Shown piece after piece: positions 9,719 to 18,051 of a DNA stretch of 64,000 bases. The stretch is from assembly GCA_900314885.1 (NCBI GenBank), contig OMWY01000009.1:115318-179317 (forward strand), written 5' to 3'. This DNA comes from an uncultured Eubacteriales bacterium. GTDB taxonomy: Bacteria > Bacillota > Clostridia > Lachnospirales > Lachnospiraceae. A program made the translations under genes and the position numbers. The notes under the pieces were generated by a model, which was not told the DNA's origin, did no database searches, and was given only the letters and a program-made list of their open reading frames with translations. The stretch's first letter is position 1. The number at the start of each line of letters is the position of its first letter.

Positions 9719-11323
9719 ATGAAACTATATAAGAAATTGGTAGGTACAAGCCTTGCGGCAGCCATGGTCATTTCACTGGCTGCCTGCGGAGGCAGTGATA
9801 GCGCTTCGACATCAAGCTCCGCTAAGATTGGGGCGGCTGCTACAAGCGCTGAGAAGACGAGCACCGCGTCAGCTTCAACTGAAAAGGCATCCTCAGTAAC
9901 TCCTGAGACCGCGGCTCCTGCGGGTACAGGCACCACCACAGGCGATGGCTTCATGAGAACAGAGTCTGACGGCAAGCGCCAGATTCTCATAGGTACATGG
10001 TGGAAGCAGTACTACGACAGCGGCGACGCTTCTATAGATGTTTCTCCTGACTGGATAGCGAACCAGGATGCCGATGGCGATGATGATGCCAAGAAGGCTG
10101 AGAAGGAAATCAACAGGAAGGTAGCCCAATTAAAGTTTGACAAAGTAAAGAAGCTTGAGGATACTTACAATTGCAAGTTCTACTGGACAAATCTTACCTA
10201 TACCGGTGTTCAGGAGTCAATAAATACCTCAGTTCTTGCGGGGACCCCGGACGCGGATATTTATCTTGTAGATACGGGAATGGCAATACCTGCCCAGATG
10301 AACGGTCTCGCTGTTGATCTTAAGAGCGTGCTTCCTGCTGACGCTGATGTACTTAAGGATCAGAAGGTTATGTCATACCTTGACCTGGGCGACGGCAAGG
10401 CCTGCATTTTAAAGAGAGTCGAGGCCCAGAGCCAGGTAGAGGCTACCTATCCTCTTGCCTTCAATATGCAGATGCTTGAGGACAACAACCTCGAGGACCC
10501 TCGCGAGCTCTATAAGAGAGGCGAGTGGACCTGGGATAAGTTCATAGAATACTGCAAGGCTCTTACCCAGGATACAGACGGTGACGGTCAGACAGACCAG
10601 TATGGCTACTGCGGATATGAGTACGAGACATTTGAGAACCTTATGATGAGCAATGGCGCGGGTATCGCGATCGGAAATAAGCAGACGCTTGATTCACCGC
10701 AGACAGGCGAAGCCCTTCAGATGCTCTCAGACATGTACAACGTATATAATGTATGCTATCCTTATGACTATGAAGGCACTCCTTCGGATTCCATGAGAAA
10801 TCAGTATACACAGGGAAATATAGGATTCTTCCCTATAGCTGCCTGGATCGAGGCCGGAAACAACGACTATGACTGGGACGGCGATGGCACAGCAGAGCTT
10901 CCATTCGACGTTTGCTATGTACGCTGGCCTGTAGGACCTTCAGGTGACCAGGAGAAGAATGCCGGCAAGAACTCCACATCAGGTGAGTTCTATATCATTC
11001 CTGCAGGAATCGCTGAGCCTGAGAAGGTCTACAATTTCCTCTATGACTATTGGAACTGGATGGATGGCGATTATTCACTCCGTGACAGCCGTGAGACCCT
11101 TAACTGGTGGTATGGCGTAACCGGACGTGACGATGAACATCAGACAGCGAACTTCGATGTCATGAACGACTGCGGCGCTCACACAGAGCTCGACCTCTGG
11201 AACAGCCTTAATGTTTCATACGATCTCGAATCCGTGATGAAGGGCGAGGTAACACCAGCCCAGTTCCAGGAGACCTACAAGCAGCAGGTACAGGACGGAC
11301 TTGACGCTTACTTTAATCAGTAA
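9719..11323 (+). CDS. Extracellular solute-binding lipoprotein of sugar ABC transporter
   Basis: 534 residues preceded by GGGAGGTAAT. The signal ends in the lipobox SLAAC with Cys23 and is followed by a Ser/Thr/Ala-rich tether. The remainder has the family 1 solute-binding fold pattern (GTWWKQYYDSG, DIYLVDTGMAIPAQMNG, GEFYIIPAG). Asp-rich calcium-type loops DTDGDGQTDQYG and DWDGDGTAEL are visible. At more than 500 residues it is larger than simple maltose binders, as for proteins that take longer oligosaccharides. It is the last gene of the operon. Confidence 0.88.
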   Translation: MKLYKKLVGTSLAAAMVISLAACGGSDSASTSSSAKIGAAATSAEKTSTASASTEKASSVTPETAAPAGTGTTTGDGFMRTESDGKRQILIGTWWKQYYDSGDASIDVSPDWIANQDADGDDDAKKAEKEINRKVAQLKFDKVKKLEDTYNCKFYWTNLTYTGVQESINTSVLAGTPDADIYLVDTGMAIPAQMNGLAVDLKSVLPADADVLKDQKVMSYLDLGDGKACILKRVEAQSQVEATYPLAFNMQMLEDNNLEDPRELYKRGEWTWDKFIEYCKALTQDTDGDGQTDQYGYCGYEYETFENLMMSNGAGIAIGNKQTLDSPQTGEALQMLSDMYNVYNVCYPYDYEGTPSDSMRNQYTQGNIGFFPIAAWIEAGNNDYDWDGDGTAELPFDVCYVRWPVGPSGDQEKNAGKNSTSGEFYIIPAGIAEPEKVYNFLYDYWNWMDGDYSLRDSRETLNWWYGVTGRDDEHQTANFDVMNDCGAHTELDLWNSLNVSYDLESVMKGEVTPAQFQETYKQQVQDGLDAYFNQ

Positions 11324-11342
11324 ATAAAAGAAAGCTGATAAA

Positions 11343-11374
11343 AACAGGACCTCAGATGTGAGGTCCTGTTTTTT
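11343..11374 (+). terminator. Rho-independent terminator of the transport operon
   Basis: A perfect 12-bp stem (AACAGGACCTCA / TGAGGTCCTGTT) with a GATG loop is followed by six T, 20 bases after the solute-binding gene. Confidence 0.95.
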
Positions 11375-11658
11375 GTCTGTCTAGACTAATGAGTGCCAAC
11401 CTGTTAGAATAATATCAGAAGAAACAGCAGGAGAAAACAATGAACTTTGACAATATAATTTACCCTTTGACAACCTCTTGCATGAGCGGTTTGGGATAAA
11501 CTTTACCAGTTAAATCAGGAAAGAGGTGAACGGTATGAACGGAATAGCGGAAGCGTACTTCGATAACGGAGTGAAATAATGTTTCTACCGTAAGCAAGAA
11601 TAATGTTGTCGCTAGTACAAAAAAGAATCAAAGTTCATCTACAAAAGCTTTTAATAAA
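11375..11658 (+). other. Gene-poor stretch with two tiny ORFs
   Basis: Two very short reading frames with ribosome-site-like sequences are present: 11441-11500 (19 codons, starting MNFDNIIYPL, after CAGGAG) and 11535-11579 (14 codons, MNGIAEAYFDNGVK, after AGAGGTG). They may be leader peptides or remnants of deleted genes; nothing shows that they are functional. No clear promoter was found. Confidence 0.3.
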
Positions 11659-12078
11659 ATGTATAATTGGGTAAAGAAAAATGGCGGCGAGGAAGATAAC
11701 GGATATTTATTTGTTAATGATTCTTTTGTCATAGGATGTACAAAAAGCACTGCTGGCATAAAAACTTTCATGAAAAATGATAGTTATATAAGTATTGATT
11801 TTACCAAAACTGGAAAATATGTAGAAGTATTTTATAACCCAGGCGGCGATGATTATGATATTCTTTTAACCGCAAAAATGCCAAAGAAAAAGTTCGATTC
11901 AATGACCACTCCTGACTGGAAACTTGACGAGTATTCAGTTGTAGCCGGCTACAAGAAATCCGATGTCAAGAAGTTTTCCGACGATGCCAACGACGCCATT
12001 ACCCAGGCTTATTCCGAATGGAACGACACCCTTAAGAAGATGGGCGTAAGCATGAAGAAGCTCGGCTTCAAGAACTGA
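11575..12078 (+). pseudogene. Secreted-type protein of unknown function lacking its signal peptide
   Basis: The frame is open from 11575 and the first ATG is at 11659, giving 139 residues, but that ATG has no ribosome site. The upstream in-frame residues (Ser/Thr/Lys/Asn-rich) look like the beginning of a mature exported protein whose signal-peptide end is gone. The C-terminal half holds a helical segment ending KKMGVSMKKLGFKN. A mutated second copy of that 3' end lies at 13128-13216. If translation does start at 11659 the product would be cytosolic. The family is not recognised. Confidence 0.45.
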
Positions 12079-12144
12079 CCAGCCCACAATACAGACAAAC
12101 CGCCGCTTTCGTGTTTTACGAAGATGGAAAGAATAAGAAAAATG

Positions 12145-12175
12145 AAAAAAGAAGGCTTTCGCGGCCTTCTTTTTT
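12145..12175 (+). terminator. Rho-independent terminator
   Basis: AAAAAAGAAGGC and GCCTTCTTTTTT form a 12-bp stem around a TTTCGCG loop. It ends the unknown gene and may also serve the converging Rpn gene. Confidence 0.85.
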
Positions 12176-12208
12176 GTATGGTATTCGATTTCCTGGTTTT
12201 CCGTGCTT

Positions 12209-13060
12209 TTAATACAAGGTCTTACTGCTTTCAAGTAACTTCTTGGCATTGTAGTAGTCAGTAACTGTTTTACCGGCGCCTTCGCAGGCAGTTTCAAGCG
12301 ATACATTATAGAACTTCATTGCGGTTTCAACGGAAGATATAAGTTGCTCAGCTTTTCCTTCGGCCATACCCTCAGCAATACCTATCTTTCTTTGATCAAT
12401 ATATTTTTCGGCTAATTCCATATAAATCACCTCGCCTTTCTCACTTTCACGCTGGGGTTCAACGGCACTATTTATAGTTGCTGTCAAGTCGTCAGCGGCT
12501 TTATTAGTAACAAGGTAGTTAAGAAAGTTCTTAACGTCATCAGTTATATTACCGTTAGTACCTGAAGCATTAAGAAATATTCTGGTCGCTCCATCATCTA
12601 ATATGAGGTCTGGGTCTTCATCACACCTGTTTCTGAAGGTATATTTGTATAATCCTTCATCAAATGGATCATCTAAGCAGATGAAAACTATATAGCAATC
12701 ATTAAGCTCGCTGTAATAATGACCATGACGAAGCATCCGCATATCGTTTAGTGCCTGATAGTAGCGGGAGCGCTTACTCTCATCTGACTTAAGGAATCTT
12801 TGCATTTCAAAGTCATAGGCTGTTCCTTCATTATCGGAGAAGTAAATATCAAAGCGAACACCTTTACCATCGCTAGTGATTTTGATAGGTTTCTGTTCGT
12901 TTACAGCACCGATCCTAGCTATCTTCCTGCCGGTGATAATCTCAGCGAGCTGTTTACACAAGTCGGGATTCTCACTAAGTACGAGGCAGAACATGAAGTC
13001 ATCGGTGAAGGTTAACTCTTTGTAAGGTTTAATGTCTGTTAAATTGTAATTTAGGTTCAT
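12209..13060 (-). CDS. Rpn-family PD-(D/E)XK nuclease / putative transposase
   Basis: 283 residues. The start at 13060 was chosen because AAGGAGAAGCTG precedes that ATG; the frame stays open another 70 codons upstream without a ribosome site. The protein has the Rpn/PDDEXK_2 pattern: an N-terminal LTFTDDFMFCLVL motif, catalytic-type strands RFDIYFSDNEG and YDFEMQRF (Asp then Glu-x-Gln), and a charged C-terminus with EGMAEGKAEQ. Rpn proteins of Escherichia coli are Ca-stimulated nucleases that promote recombination and in some cases act in phage defence. It lies between two copies of an unrelated gene end, as expected of a mobile or recombinogenic gene. Confidence 0.82.
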   Translation of the reverse strand: MNLNYNLTDIKPYKELTFTDDFMFCLVLSENPDLCKQLAEIITGRKIARIGAVNEQKPIKITSDGKGVRFDIYFSDNEGTAYDFEMQRFLKSDESKRSRYYQALNDMRMLRHGHYYSELNDCYIVFICLDDPFDEGLYKYTFRNRCDEDPDLILDDGATRIFLNASGTNGNITDDVKNFLNYLVTNKAADDLTATINSAVEPQRESEKGEVIYMELAEKYIDQRKIGIAEGMAEGKAEQLISSVETAMKFYNVSLETACEGAGKTVTDYYNAKKLLESSKTLY

Positions 13061-13127
13061 CAGCTTCTCCTTGGTTATTTCTACTACTATATTAGCAGAT
13101 ACTGCGATTTGAGTCAAGTCTGATTCT

Positions 13128-13278
13128 ATTTTTCCGACGATGTCAATGATGCCATAACTGAGGCTTATAATGAAAGGAACTCCGCACTCAAGAAGATGGG
13201 CGTAAGCATGAAGATAGCTCTCTTGATGAATACAAGAAGGCAAAAGAGCTGATAGCTGAAGTGAAAACATTGATCTAA
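13128..13278 (+). pseudogene. Broken second copy of the 3' end of the 11575-12078 gene
   Basis: Translation gives FSDDVNDAITEAYNE and KKMGVSMK, closely matching FSDDANDAITQAYSE and KKMGVSMK of the upstream gene. After the match the frame shifts: the second frame reads SLDEYKKAKELIAEVKTLI and stops at 13276-13278. The 5' part of this copy is replaced by the start region of the Rpn gene. It is a remnant of a tandem duplication. Confidence 0.7.
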
Positions 13279-13310
13279 CGGAGAGAAGCTGATTAAGGCA
13301 ATGGAAAATA

Positions 13311-13336
13311 CGGGACCTCTAGAGGTCCTGCTTTTT
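13311..13336 (+). terminator. Rho-independent terminator after the gene remnant
   Basis: GGACCTCT/AGAGGTCC is a perfect palindrome followed by CTTTTTG. Its stem shares GGACCTC with the terminator at 11343. Confidence 0.8.
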
Positions 13337-13382
13337 GTGTGATAAGTGTATGCCCGGCCGGTTTGCGTATGTAGTGTAAAGT

Positions 13383-13411
13383 TTGATTATATTTGCGATA
13401 TGTGGTATACT
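13383..13411 (+). promoter_or_regulatory. Sigma-A promoter of the broken MATE gene
   Basis: TTGATT (13383-13388), a 17-base spacer and TATACT (13406-13411), 31 bases before the MATE start codon. Confidence 0.7.
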
Positions 13412-13441
13412 CATACTAATTAGAAGAAAGAAGGCTTTTGG

Positions 13442-14487
13442 ATGAATAAGAGTAACGGAAGGACTTACCTCTTTGAGTCGGCGCCTGTTTCGAAGGCTGT
13501 ATGGACCATGGCGCTGCCGACCGTAATCACGCAGTTAATAAATATTGTCTATAATTTCGCCGATACATGGTACGTCGGGAGAACCGCAAATCCCGCAATG
13601 GTCGCGACCTTAGGGGTTTGTTTCCCTATTTACGTTATAATGGCGGCGGCAGCGAATCTCTTTGGAATCGGTGGCTCAAGCATGATTTCCAGGTCGCTGG
13701 GACAGAAGAAGGTTGAGAAGGCGCGGCAATTGCGACAATGCTTTCGAATACCGTAGCATTTATATATTTTATTATCTATATCGTGAAGCATGATGAGGGA
13801 AACGGCAGAGGTGTAATTACACTAAGAATTAAGGATATATCTTTCGGTGAAAATATTCCTTCGGATGTCCTTATGATTGGTCTCCCGGCAGCGCTTCAGA
13901 CAACGCTTGCGATGGTATCGAATATTTTCGCGAACGTCCTTATCAGGCCTTACGGAAGCGCGGCTGTAGCGGGCATGGGCGTCGCGAAGAAAATAAATAT
14001 GATAGCCTTTAATACCTGCATGGGTATGACAATGGGAATTCTTCCGCTCCTTGCCTACTCTTATGGGGCTAAAAATTTTGACAGAATGAAGAAAATAATA
14101 CGTTACACAGGTACTGTAATTATTATTTTCGGCTGTCTCTGCACTGTTTTCTTCAGGATATTCGCTCCGGAAATCGTTCGCTTCTTCATAGATGAGCCGG
14201 AATCTGTCGGATACGGGAGGGATTTTCTGAGAATTATTGCCTTTGCGGCGCCTCTTGCTGCCGGCTCCTACCTTATGAATACGGTATTTCAGTCTGCCGG
14301 ACGGAAGAAATCATCCTTTATTCTGTCTATTTTAAGAAAGGGCGTGCTTGATATACCGGCCATGTTTGTATTTCGAGTATTCTACGGGGCTGAGGGAGTC
14401 TGCATCGCCACGCCCTTCGCGGAGATTGTGAGCGTATTTATTGCTGTAATTTTATATTTGAATTTTATCGGAAAAGTAAATAAGTGA
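13442..14487 (+). pseudogene. MATE-family multidrug/Na+ antiporter, internally deleted and frameshifted
   Basis: The first frame (13442-13756) encodes the N-terminal MATE region (WTMALPTVITQLINIVYNFAD, GGSSMISRSLGQKKVEKA). Near 13720-13735 homology moves to another frame, where GAAIATMLSNTVAF continues into the C-terminal half, ending at 14487. Together about 350 codons remain of about 450 usual for the family, so some 95 codons from the middle of the first half are missing and the join is out of frame. Promoter and ribosome site are intact. The gene cannot make a working transporter. An intact MATE gene lies at 16525-17889. Confidence 0.9.
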
Positions 14488-14732
14488 TGCACGCCATGTT
14501 CCACGACTATATGGAAAGCTTTCCGACTCATCAGATGAGAAAGGCGCTTATTGAACTTTTTAAGGTTCTCGATCAAAAGCCGGATGAAATAAGAAACCTC
14601 ATTTTAAAGGACGCGAGCGAGAACTTTGACTGGTCAAAGATATCGCCTACTATTAATATTTTTAGTGATATAAAAGACAATGTAGGAGACCTCGACTATG
14701 TTTGCTGTTGGTATAAAAAGCTTCTGAATTGA
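14487..14732 (+). CDS. Small hypothetical protein, possibly a gene fragment
   Basis: 81 residues from ATG 14487 (GTG 14484 is in frame). It starts at the end of the MATE pseudogene and has no clear ribosome site. The sequence is charged and helical (THQMRKALIELFKVLDQKP) and ends VCCWYKKLLN. The family is not recognised. A second coding-like remnant follows at about 14753-14829 in another frame (HADGKYCLFDNDG). Both may be leftovers of deleted genes. Confidence 0.35.
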   Translation: MHAMFHDYMESFPTHQMRKALIELFKVLDQKPDEIRNLILKDASENFDWSKISPTINIFSDIKDNVGDLDYVCCWYKKLLN

Positions 14733-14851
14733 AATACTTCTAAATTATGTACACTCCCATGCTGATGGGAAATACTGCTTGTTCGATAATGATGGCAGCT
14801 CGTTCCTAAGTCGGGATATGCGAATCAACATATAAAAGCAGCCATTAACGC

Positions 14852-14901
14852 TTGATATATAAAACGTTATATGCTATAATATCTGTTATATAAGACGTTA
14901 C
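14852..14901 (+). promoter_or_regulatory. HipBA promoter and probable autoregulatory operator
   Basis: TTGATA (14852-14857), a 17-base spacer and an extended TGCTATAAT -10 (TATAAT 14875-14880). Imperfect inverted elements AACGTTATAT (14863-14872) and ATATAAGACGTT (14888-14899) flank the -10, the usual position for binding by the HTH partner of a toxin-antitoxin pair. Confidence 0.65.
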
Positions 14902-14924
14902 AAATTATATATAAAGGAGAATTT

Positions 14925-15242
14925 ATGTCAAAGCGATCAGGCGTTATAATGTACCCTAAGGTATCACAAAACCTTGCCACTGTTGGAAGCCAGATAAAGA
15001 AAGCGAGACTCAGACGAAATCTTTCCGTAGAGCTTGTCGCGAGCCGAGCTAATATAAGCCGGTCTACTGTATGGCAGGTAGAAAAGGGAAGTCCTACGGT
15101 ATCTATTGGCATATATGCTTCTGTATTGTCCGCGATAGGCCTTGGTGATGATATTACAAAGCTTGCGCAAGAAGACACAAAGGGAATACTTATCGAAGAT
15201 GAAAATCTGAGAAAAAGAGCGTCAGGAAGGAGAAAGAGTTGA
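14925..15242 (+). CDS. hipB: HipB-like XRE helix-turn-helix antitoxin/repressor
   Basis: 105 residues preceded by AAAGGAGA. An XRE/Cro-type HTH occupies about residues 20-75 (VGSQIKKARLRRNLSVELVA, then ISRSTVWQVEKGSPTVSI). The C-terminal tail is basic (RKRASGRRKS). It overlaps the HipA-like kinase by four bases, the classic antitoxin-first order. In characterised HipBA systems the HTH protein neutralises the kinase and represses the operon with it. The gene symbol reflects role and context; sequence similarity to E. coli HipB was not measured. Confidence 0.85.
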   Translation: MSKRSGVIMYPKVSQNLATVGSQIKKARLRRNLSVELVASRANISRSTVWQVEKGSPTVSIGIYASVLSAIGLGDDITKLAQEDTKGILIEDENLRKRASGRRKS

Positions 15243-16462
15243 ACAAAATCTATGTTTACGCCGGCTGGCTTTCGGACTGCCCATTGATTGGGGAATATGG
15301 CTATGAACATAATTTTGCAATGTTCAGATACTCTGACTATTGGTTGGAAAATGGCATGCCACCGCTAAGTCCTGAAGCTGTTCTTATTGAAGGCTGGCAA
15401 TATAGTCCTGCTTTTGGCTTTATTTCAGACTCTTCGCCCGACAGATGGGGAAAAGGCCTTCTTGAAAGAAAAGAGAGATATCTGGCGCGGAAAGAAAAAA
15501 GACATGTGCGTACATTAACGACCGAAGACTATCTGCTTGGCATAAGTGACTTGGGGCGTAATGGTGGTCTGCGATATAAATCATCGCCGGAAGGTGATTT
15601 CCTCAGTGTCGAAAATGATATCCCTAAAATCACAGACATCAGAAATCTCGAACATTCAAGCCGCATGTATAATAATCGTGACGAAATAATGAATGAGAGA
15701 TGGCTTGCGGATATACTTGCTCCGGGGTCTTCCTTGGGCGGTGCACGACCAAAGGCGAACGTAATTGATACAGATGGTACACTGTGGATTGCCAAGTTCC
15801 CGAAGGAAGGAGATAATCTCGATATAGGCGCATGGGAAATGGTTGCTAACAGGCTTGCGAAAGAATGTGGCATCAATGTTCCGGACGCAAAGCTCATGTA
15901 CTTGTCTGACGCAGGACATACTTTTTTATCGAAGCGCTTTGACAGAACTGATAACGGCGGTCGTATTCACGCAATGTCTGCAATGACAGCTTTTGGAATT
16001 ACCGATTCCGATTCTTCTAAAGCAGATTTTGGGTTCCTTAACATTGCAGAATTTATCAGCAATAACAGTAACTCGGTAAGCTTGGAATTAAGAGAACTAT
16101 ACAAGAGAGTAGTATTCTCTGTCTGCATCAGCAATACGGATTGTCATTTGCGCAATCATGAGTTTATTTTACACGATAATTCGTGGAGCCTGTCTCCGGC
16201 CTATGACATGAACCCGAATATAGAAAAAAGCGAACTTGCCATACCAATAGGGCTAAAAGAGAAGGATATAAGCATAGACCTGGTAAAACAGACTGCGATG
16301 TTTTATCGCTTATCTGATAGCGAGGCGGATACAATTATATCCGATATAGGCAAAACAATCGTGAAAAACTTGGAGAAATTCGCTGATGAGTATGGTATAA
16401 GGAAAGCTGAACAGGAATACATGGAACCGGCATTCTTGGAGGCTGAGAAGGCTGCCGGATAG
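15239..16462 (+). CDS. hipA: HipA-like serine/threonine kinase toxin
   Basis: 407 residues from a TTG that overlaps the hipB stop (TTGA). An N-terminal HipA domain (FISDSSPDRWGKGLLERKE) is followed by the Gly-rich loop GSSLGGARPKAN with its ATP-binding Lys, the catalytic loop NTDCHLRNHEF (Asp about 301) and the metal-binding AYDMNPN (Asp about 323). Every key kinase element seen in HipA is present. Known HipA proteins phosphorylate aminoacyl-tRNA synthetases or other translation targets to cause dormancy; the target here is unknown. Confidence 0.88.
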   Translation: MNKIYVYAGWLSDCPLIGEYGYEHNFAMFRYSDYWLENGMPPLSPEAVLIEGWQYSPAFGFISDSSPDRWGKGLLERKERYLARKEKRHVRTLTTEDYLLGISDLGRNGGLRYKSSPEGDFLSVENDIPKITDIRNLEHSSRMYNNRDEIMNERWLADILAPGSSLGGARPKANVIDTDGTLWIAKFPKEGDNLDIGAWEMVANRLAKECGINVPDAKLMYLSDAGHTFLSKRFDRTDNGGRIHAMSAMTAFGITDSDSSKADFGFLNIAEFISNNSNSVSLELRELYKRVVFSVCISNTDCHLRNHEFILHDNSWSLSPAYDMNPNIEKSELAIPIGLKEKDISIDLVKQTAMFYRLSDSEADTIISDIGKTIVKNLEKFADEYGIRKAEQEYMEPAFLEAEKAAG

Positions 16463-16496
16463 AAGCCCATTTTCAAAGGCTGTATAAAGGAAAATT

Positions 16497-16524
16497 AAAG
16501 CCGCGTTTATCCGCGGCTTTTTTC
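16497..16524. terminator. Bidirectional terminator between hipA and MATE
   Basis: AAGCCGCG / CGCGGCTT stem with a TTTATC loop, A-rich on one side and TTTTTTC on the other, placed between converging genes. Confidence 0.88.
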
Positions 16525-17889
16525 TTAATTGTTCTCGATTATAGGATTTATGATTTCACGTTTCACTTTCCTGTAGAAGATAAGGGTGACGGTAACTGAT
16601 ACCAGTTCCGCAAGCGGAAATGAGAGCCATACCATGTCGAGGTTTCCTGTGAGGGACATGAGGTAGGCAATCGGAATCAGGGCCACAAGCTGTCGCATGG
16701 TTGAAACGATGAGCGAATAAATACTCTTTCCAAAGGCCTGGAATACGGAACCAAGCGAGATTCCCACTGCCGCGATCGGAAAATGTATCGCGATAATTCT
16801 AAGCGCCGGAATACCGAGCGTCACTACATTTCCACCTGCTCCGAACACCTTAAGAAGCGTTCCCGGGATGAGCTCGAATACCAGTGTTCCTATGCACATG
16901 ATTACGATAGCGACCTTAACCGCAAATGACAGCGCTTCCTTGATTCGAGCGCCCTTTCTCGCGCCCCAGTTGTAGGCGAGAACAGGAATTACGCCGTTAT
17001 TCAGGCCGAAAACCGGCATGAAGAAGAAGCTCTGGAGCTTAAAGTAGGCACCGAAAACGGATACGGCGTCGTCTGAAAAACGCATGGAGAGAATCAGGTC
17101 CATGAGGTAGGTCATAACGGTTCCGATGGCCATCATAAGTATACTCGGGATGCCGACAATATAGATGGTTCTGACTGTTCTGCCATCAGGTATCATTCCT
17201 TTAAGTGAAAAATGAATTTCCGTATTTTTACTGAGGTTAAAATATAAGGCAAGGGCGGCTGCTATACTCTGGCCTATGATAGTCGCGTAAGCCGCGCCCG
17301 CGACACCCATTTCCGGACAGCCAAAATAACCGAAAATCATGATCGGGTCCATGATAATATTTATAATGGCGCCGAGGCTCTGTGTTATCATGGTGTAGAA
17401 GGTCTTACCGGTTGAAATGAGTAGCCTCTCGAACGTTACCTGCATAAAGAGGCCTAGCGAGAGCATCATTACAATCCTTAGATACGTGGTTCCCTGCTCC
17501 GCTATCACAGCGTTGCTTGTCTGTGACGAGATAAAGGCCTTGGCTCCGGTTATCGATAAGAGCATGAAGACAATCGCTGAAATGATTCCGAGCGTGATAC
17601 CATTATTTCCGGCGCGATTCGAGCGTTCGAATTCCTTCTCGCCAAGGGCCTTAGAGAGTACCGCGTTAATACCGACTCCCGTACCCGCCGCTACAGAGAG
17701 CATGAGGTTCTGCATGGGGTAGGCGTAGGTAAGTCCGGCGAAGGCATCAGCTGAGTAGTGGCCTACGTAAGCCGCGTCGACGATGCCATATAAGGCCTGC
17801 ACGAGCATGGAAATCATCATCGGCAGGGACATGTTTACTATAAGCTTCTTTACGGGCATGACGCCCATTTTATTTTCTTCCTGGGGCAT
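16525..17889 (-). CDS. MATE-family efflux transporter
   Basis: 454 residues. The start at 17889 follows AAAGGAGGAAAT; 14 further codons upstream lack a ribosome site. The protein has about 12 membrane helices in two related halves (MSLPMMISMLVQALYGIVDAA near the N-terminus; GIPSILMMAIGTVMTYLMDL at mid-protein), the full MATE length. Such proteins export cationic drugs, peptides or metabolites using Na+ or H+ gradients. The substrate is not predictable. Diverges from thioredoxin. Confidence 0.92.
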   Translation of the reverse strand: MPQEENKMGVMPVKKLIVNMSLPMMISMLVQALYGIVDAAYVGHYSADAFAGLTYAYPMQNLMLSVAAGTGVGINAVLSKALGEKEFERSNRAGNNGITLGIISAIVFMLLSITGAKAFISSQTSNAVIAEQGTTYLRIVMMLSLGLFMQVTFERLLISTGKTFYTMITQSLGAIINIIMDPIMIFGYFGCPEMGVAGAAYATIIGQSIAAALALYFNLSKNTEIHFSLKGMIPDGRTVRTIYIVGIPSILMMAIGTVMTYLMDLILSMRFSDDAVSVFGAYFKLQSFFFMPVFGLNNGVIPVLAYNWGARKGARIKEALSFAVKVAIVIMCIGTLVFELIPGTLLKVFGAGGNVVTLGIPALRIIAIHFPIAAVGISLGSVFQAFGKSIYSLIVSTMRQLVALIPIAYLMSLTGNLDMVWLSFPLAELVSVTVTLIFYRKVKREIINPIIENN

Positions 17890-17977
17890 ATTTCCTCCTT
17901 TACCGCTATTTCTCTTAGCTATAGCGCACATCCTTTCAATTATATATGAATATTTTCATAATGTCAAATAAAACCTC

Positions 17978-18006
17978 TTGACATTATATACCCCGTGGGG
18001 TATAAT
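17978..18006 (+). promoter_or_regulatory. Perfect consensus promoter with CsoR/CstR-like operator in its spacer
   Basis: TTGACA (17978-17983), exactly 17 bases, then TATAAT (18001-18006). The spacer and -10 contain TATACCCC-GT-GGGGTATA, matching the general form of CsoR/CstR (DUF156) operators, A-T-A-C-C-C then G-G-G-T-A-T. A bound repressor would block polymerase. The regulator gene is not in the window. Confidence 0.65.
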
Positions 18007-18051
18007 GAAGGCAACAAATATATAAAGCCACATGAAAGTGAGGTAATAACT

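Noticed and set aside
13061..13270. N-terminal extension of the Rpn protein to 13270
   Set aside because: The extension runs through the antisense of a gene remnant and the ribosome site clearly serves ATG 13060.
12209..13336. Complete insertion sequence around the Rpn gene
   Set aside because: No terminal inverted repeats or target-site duplication were found; the flanking similarity is a direct gene duplication.
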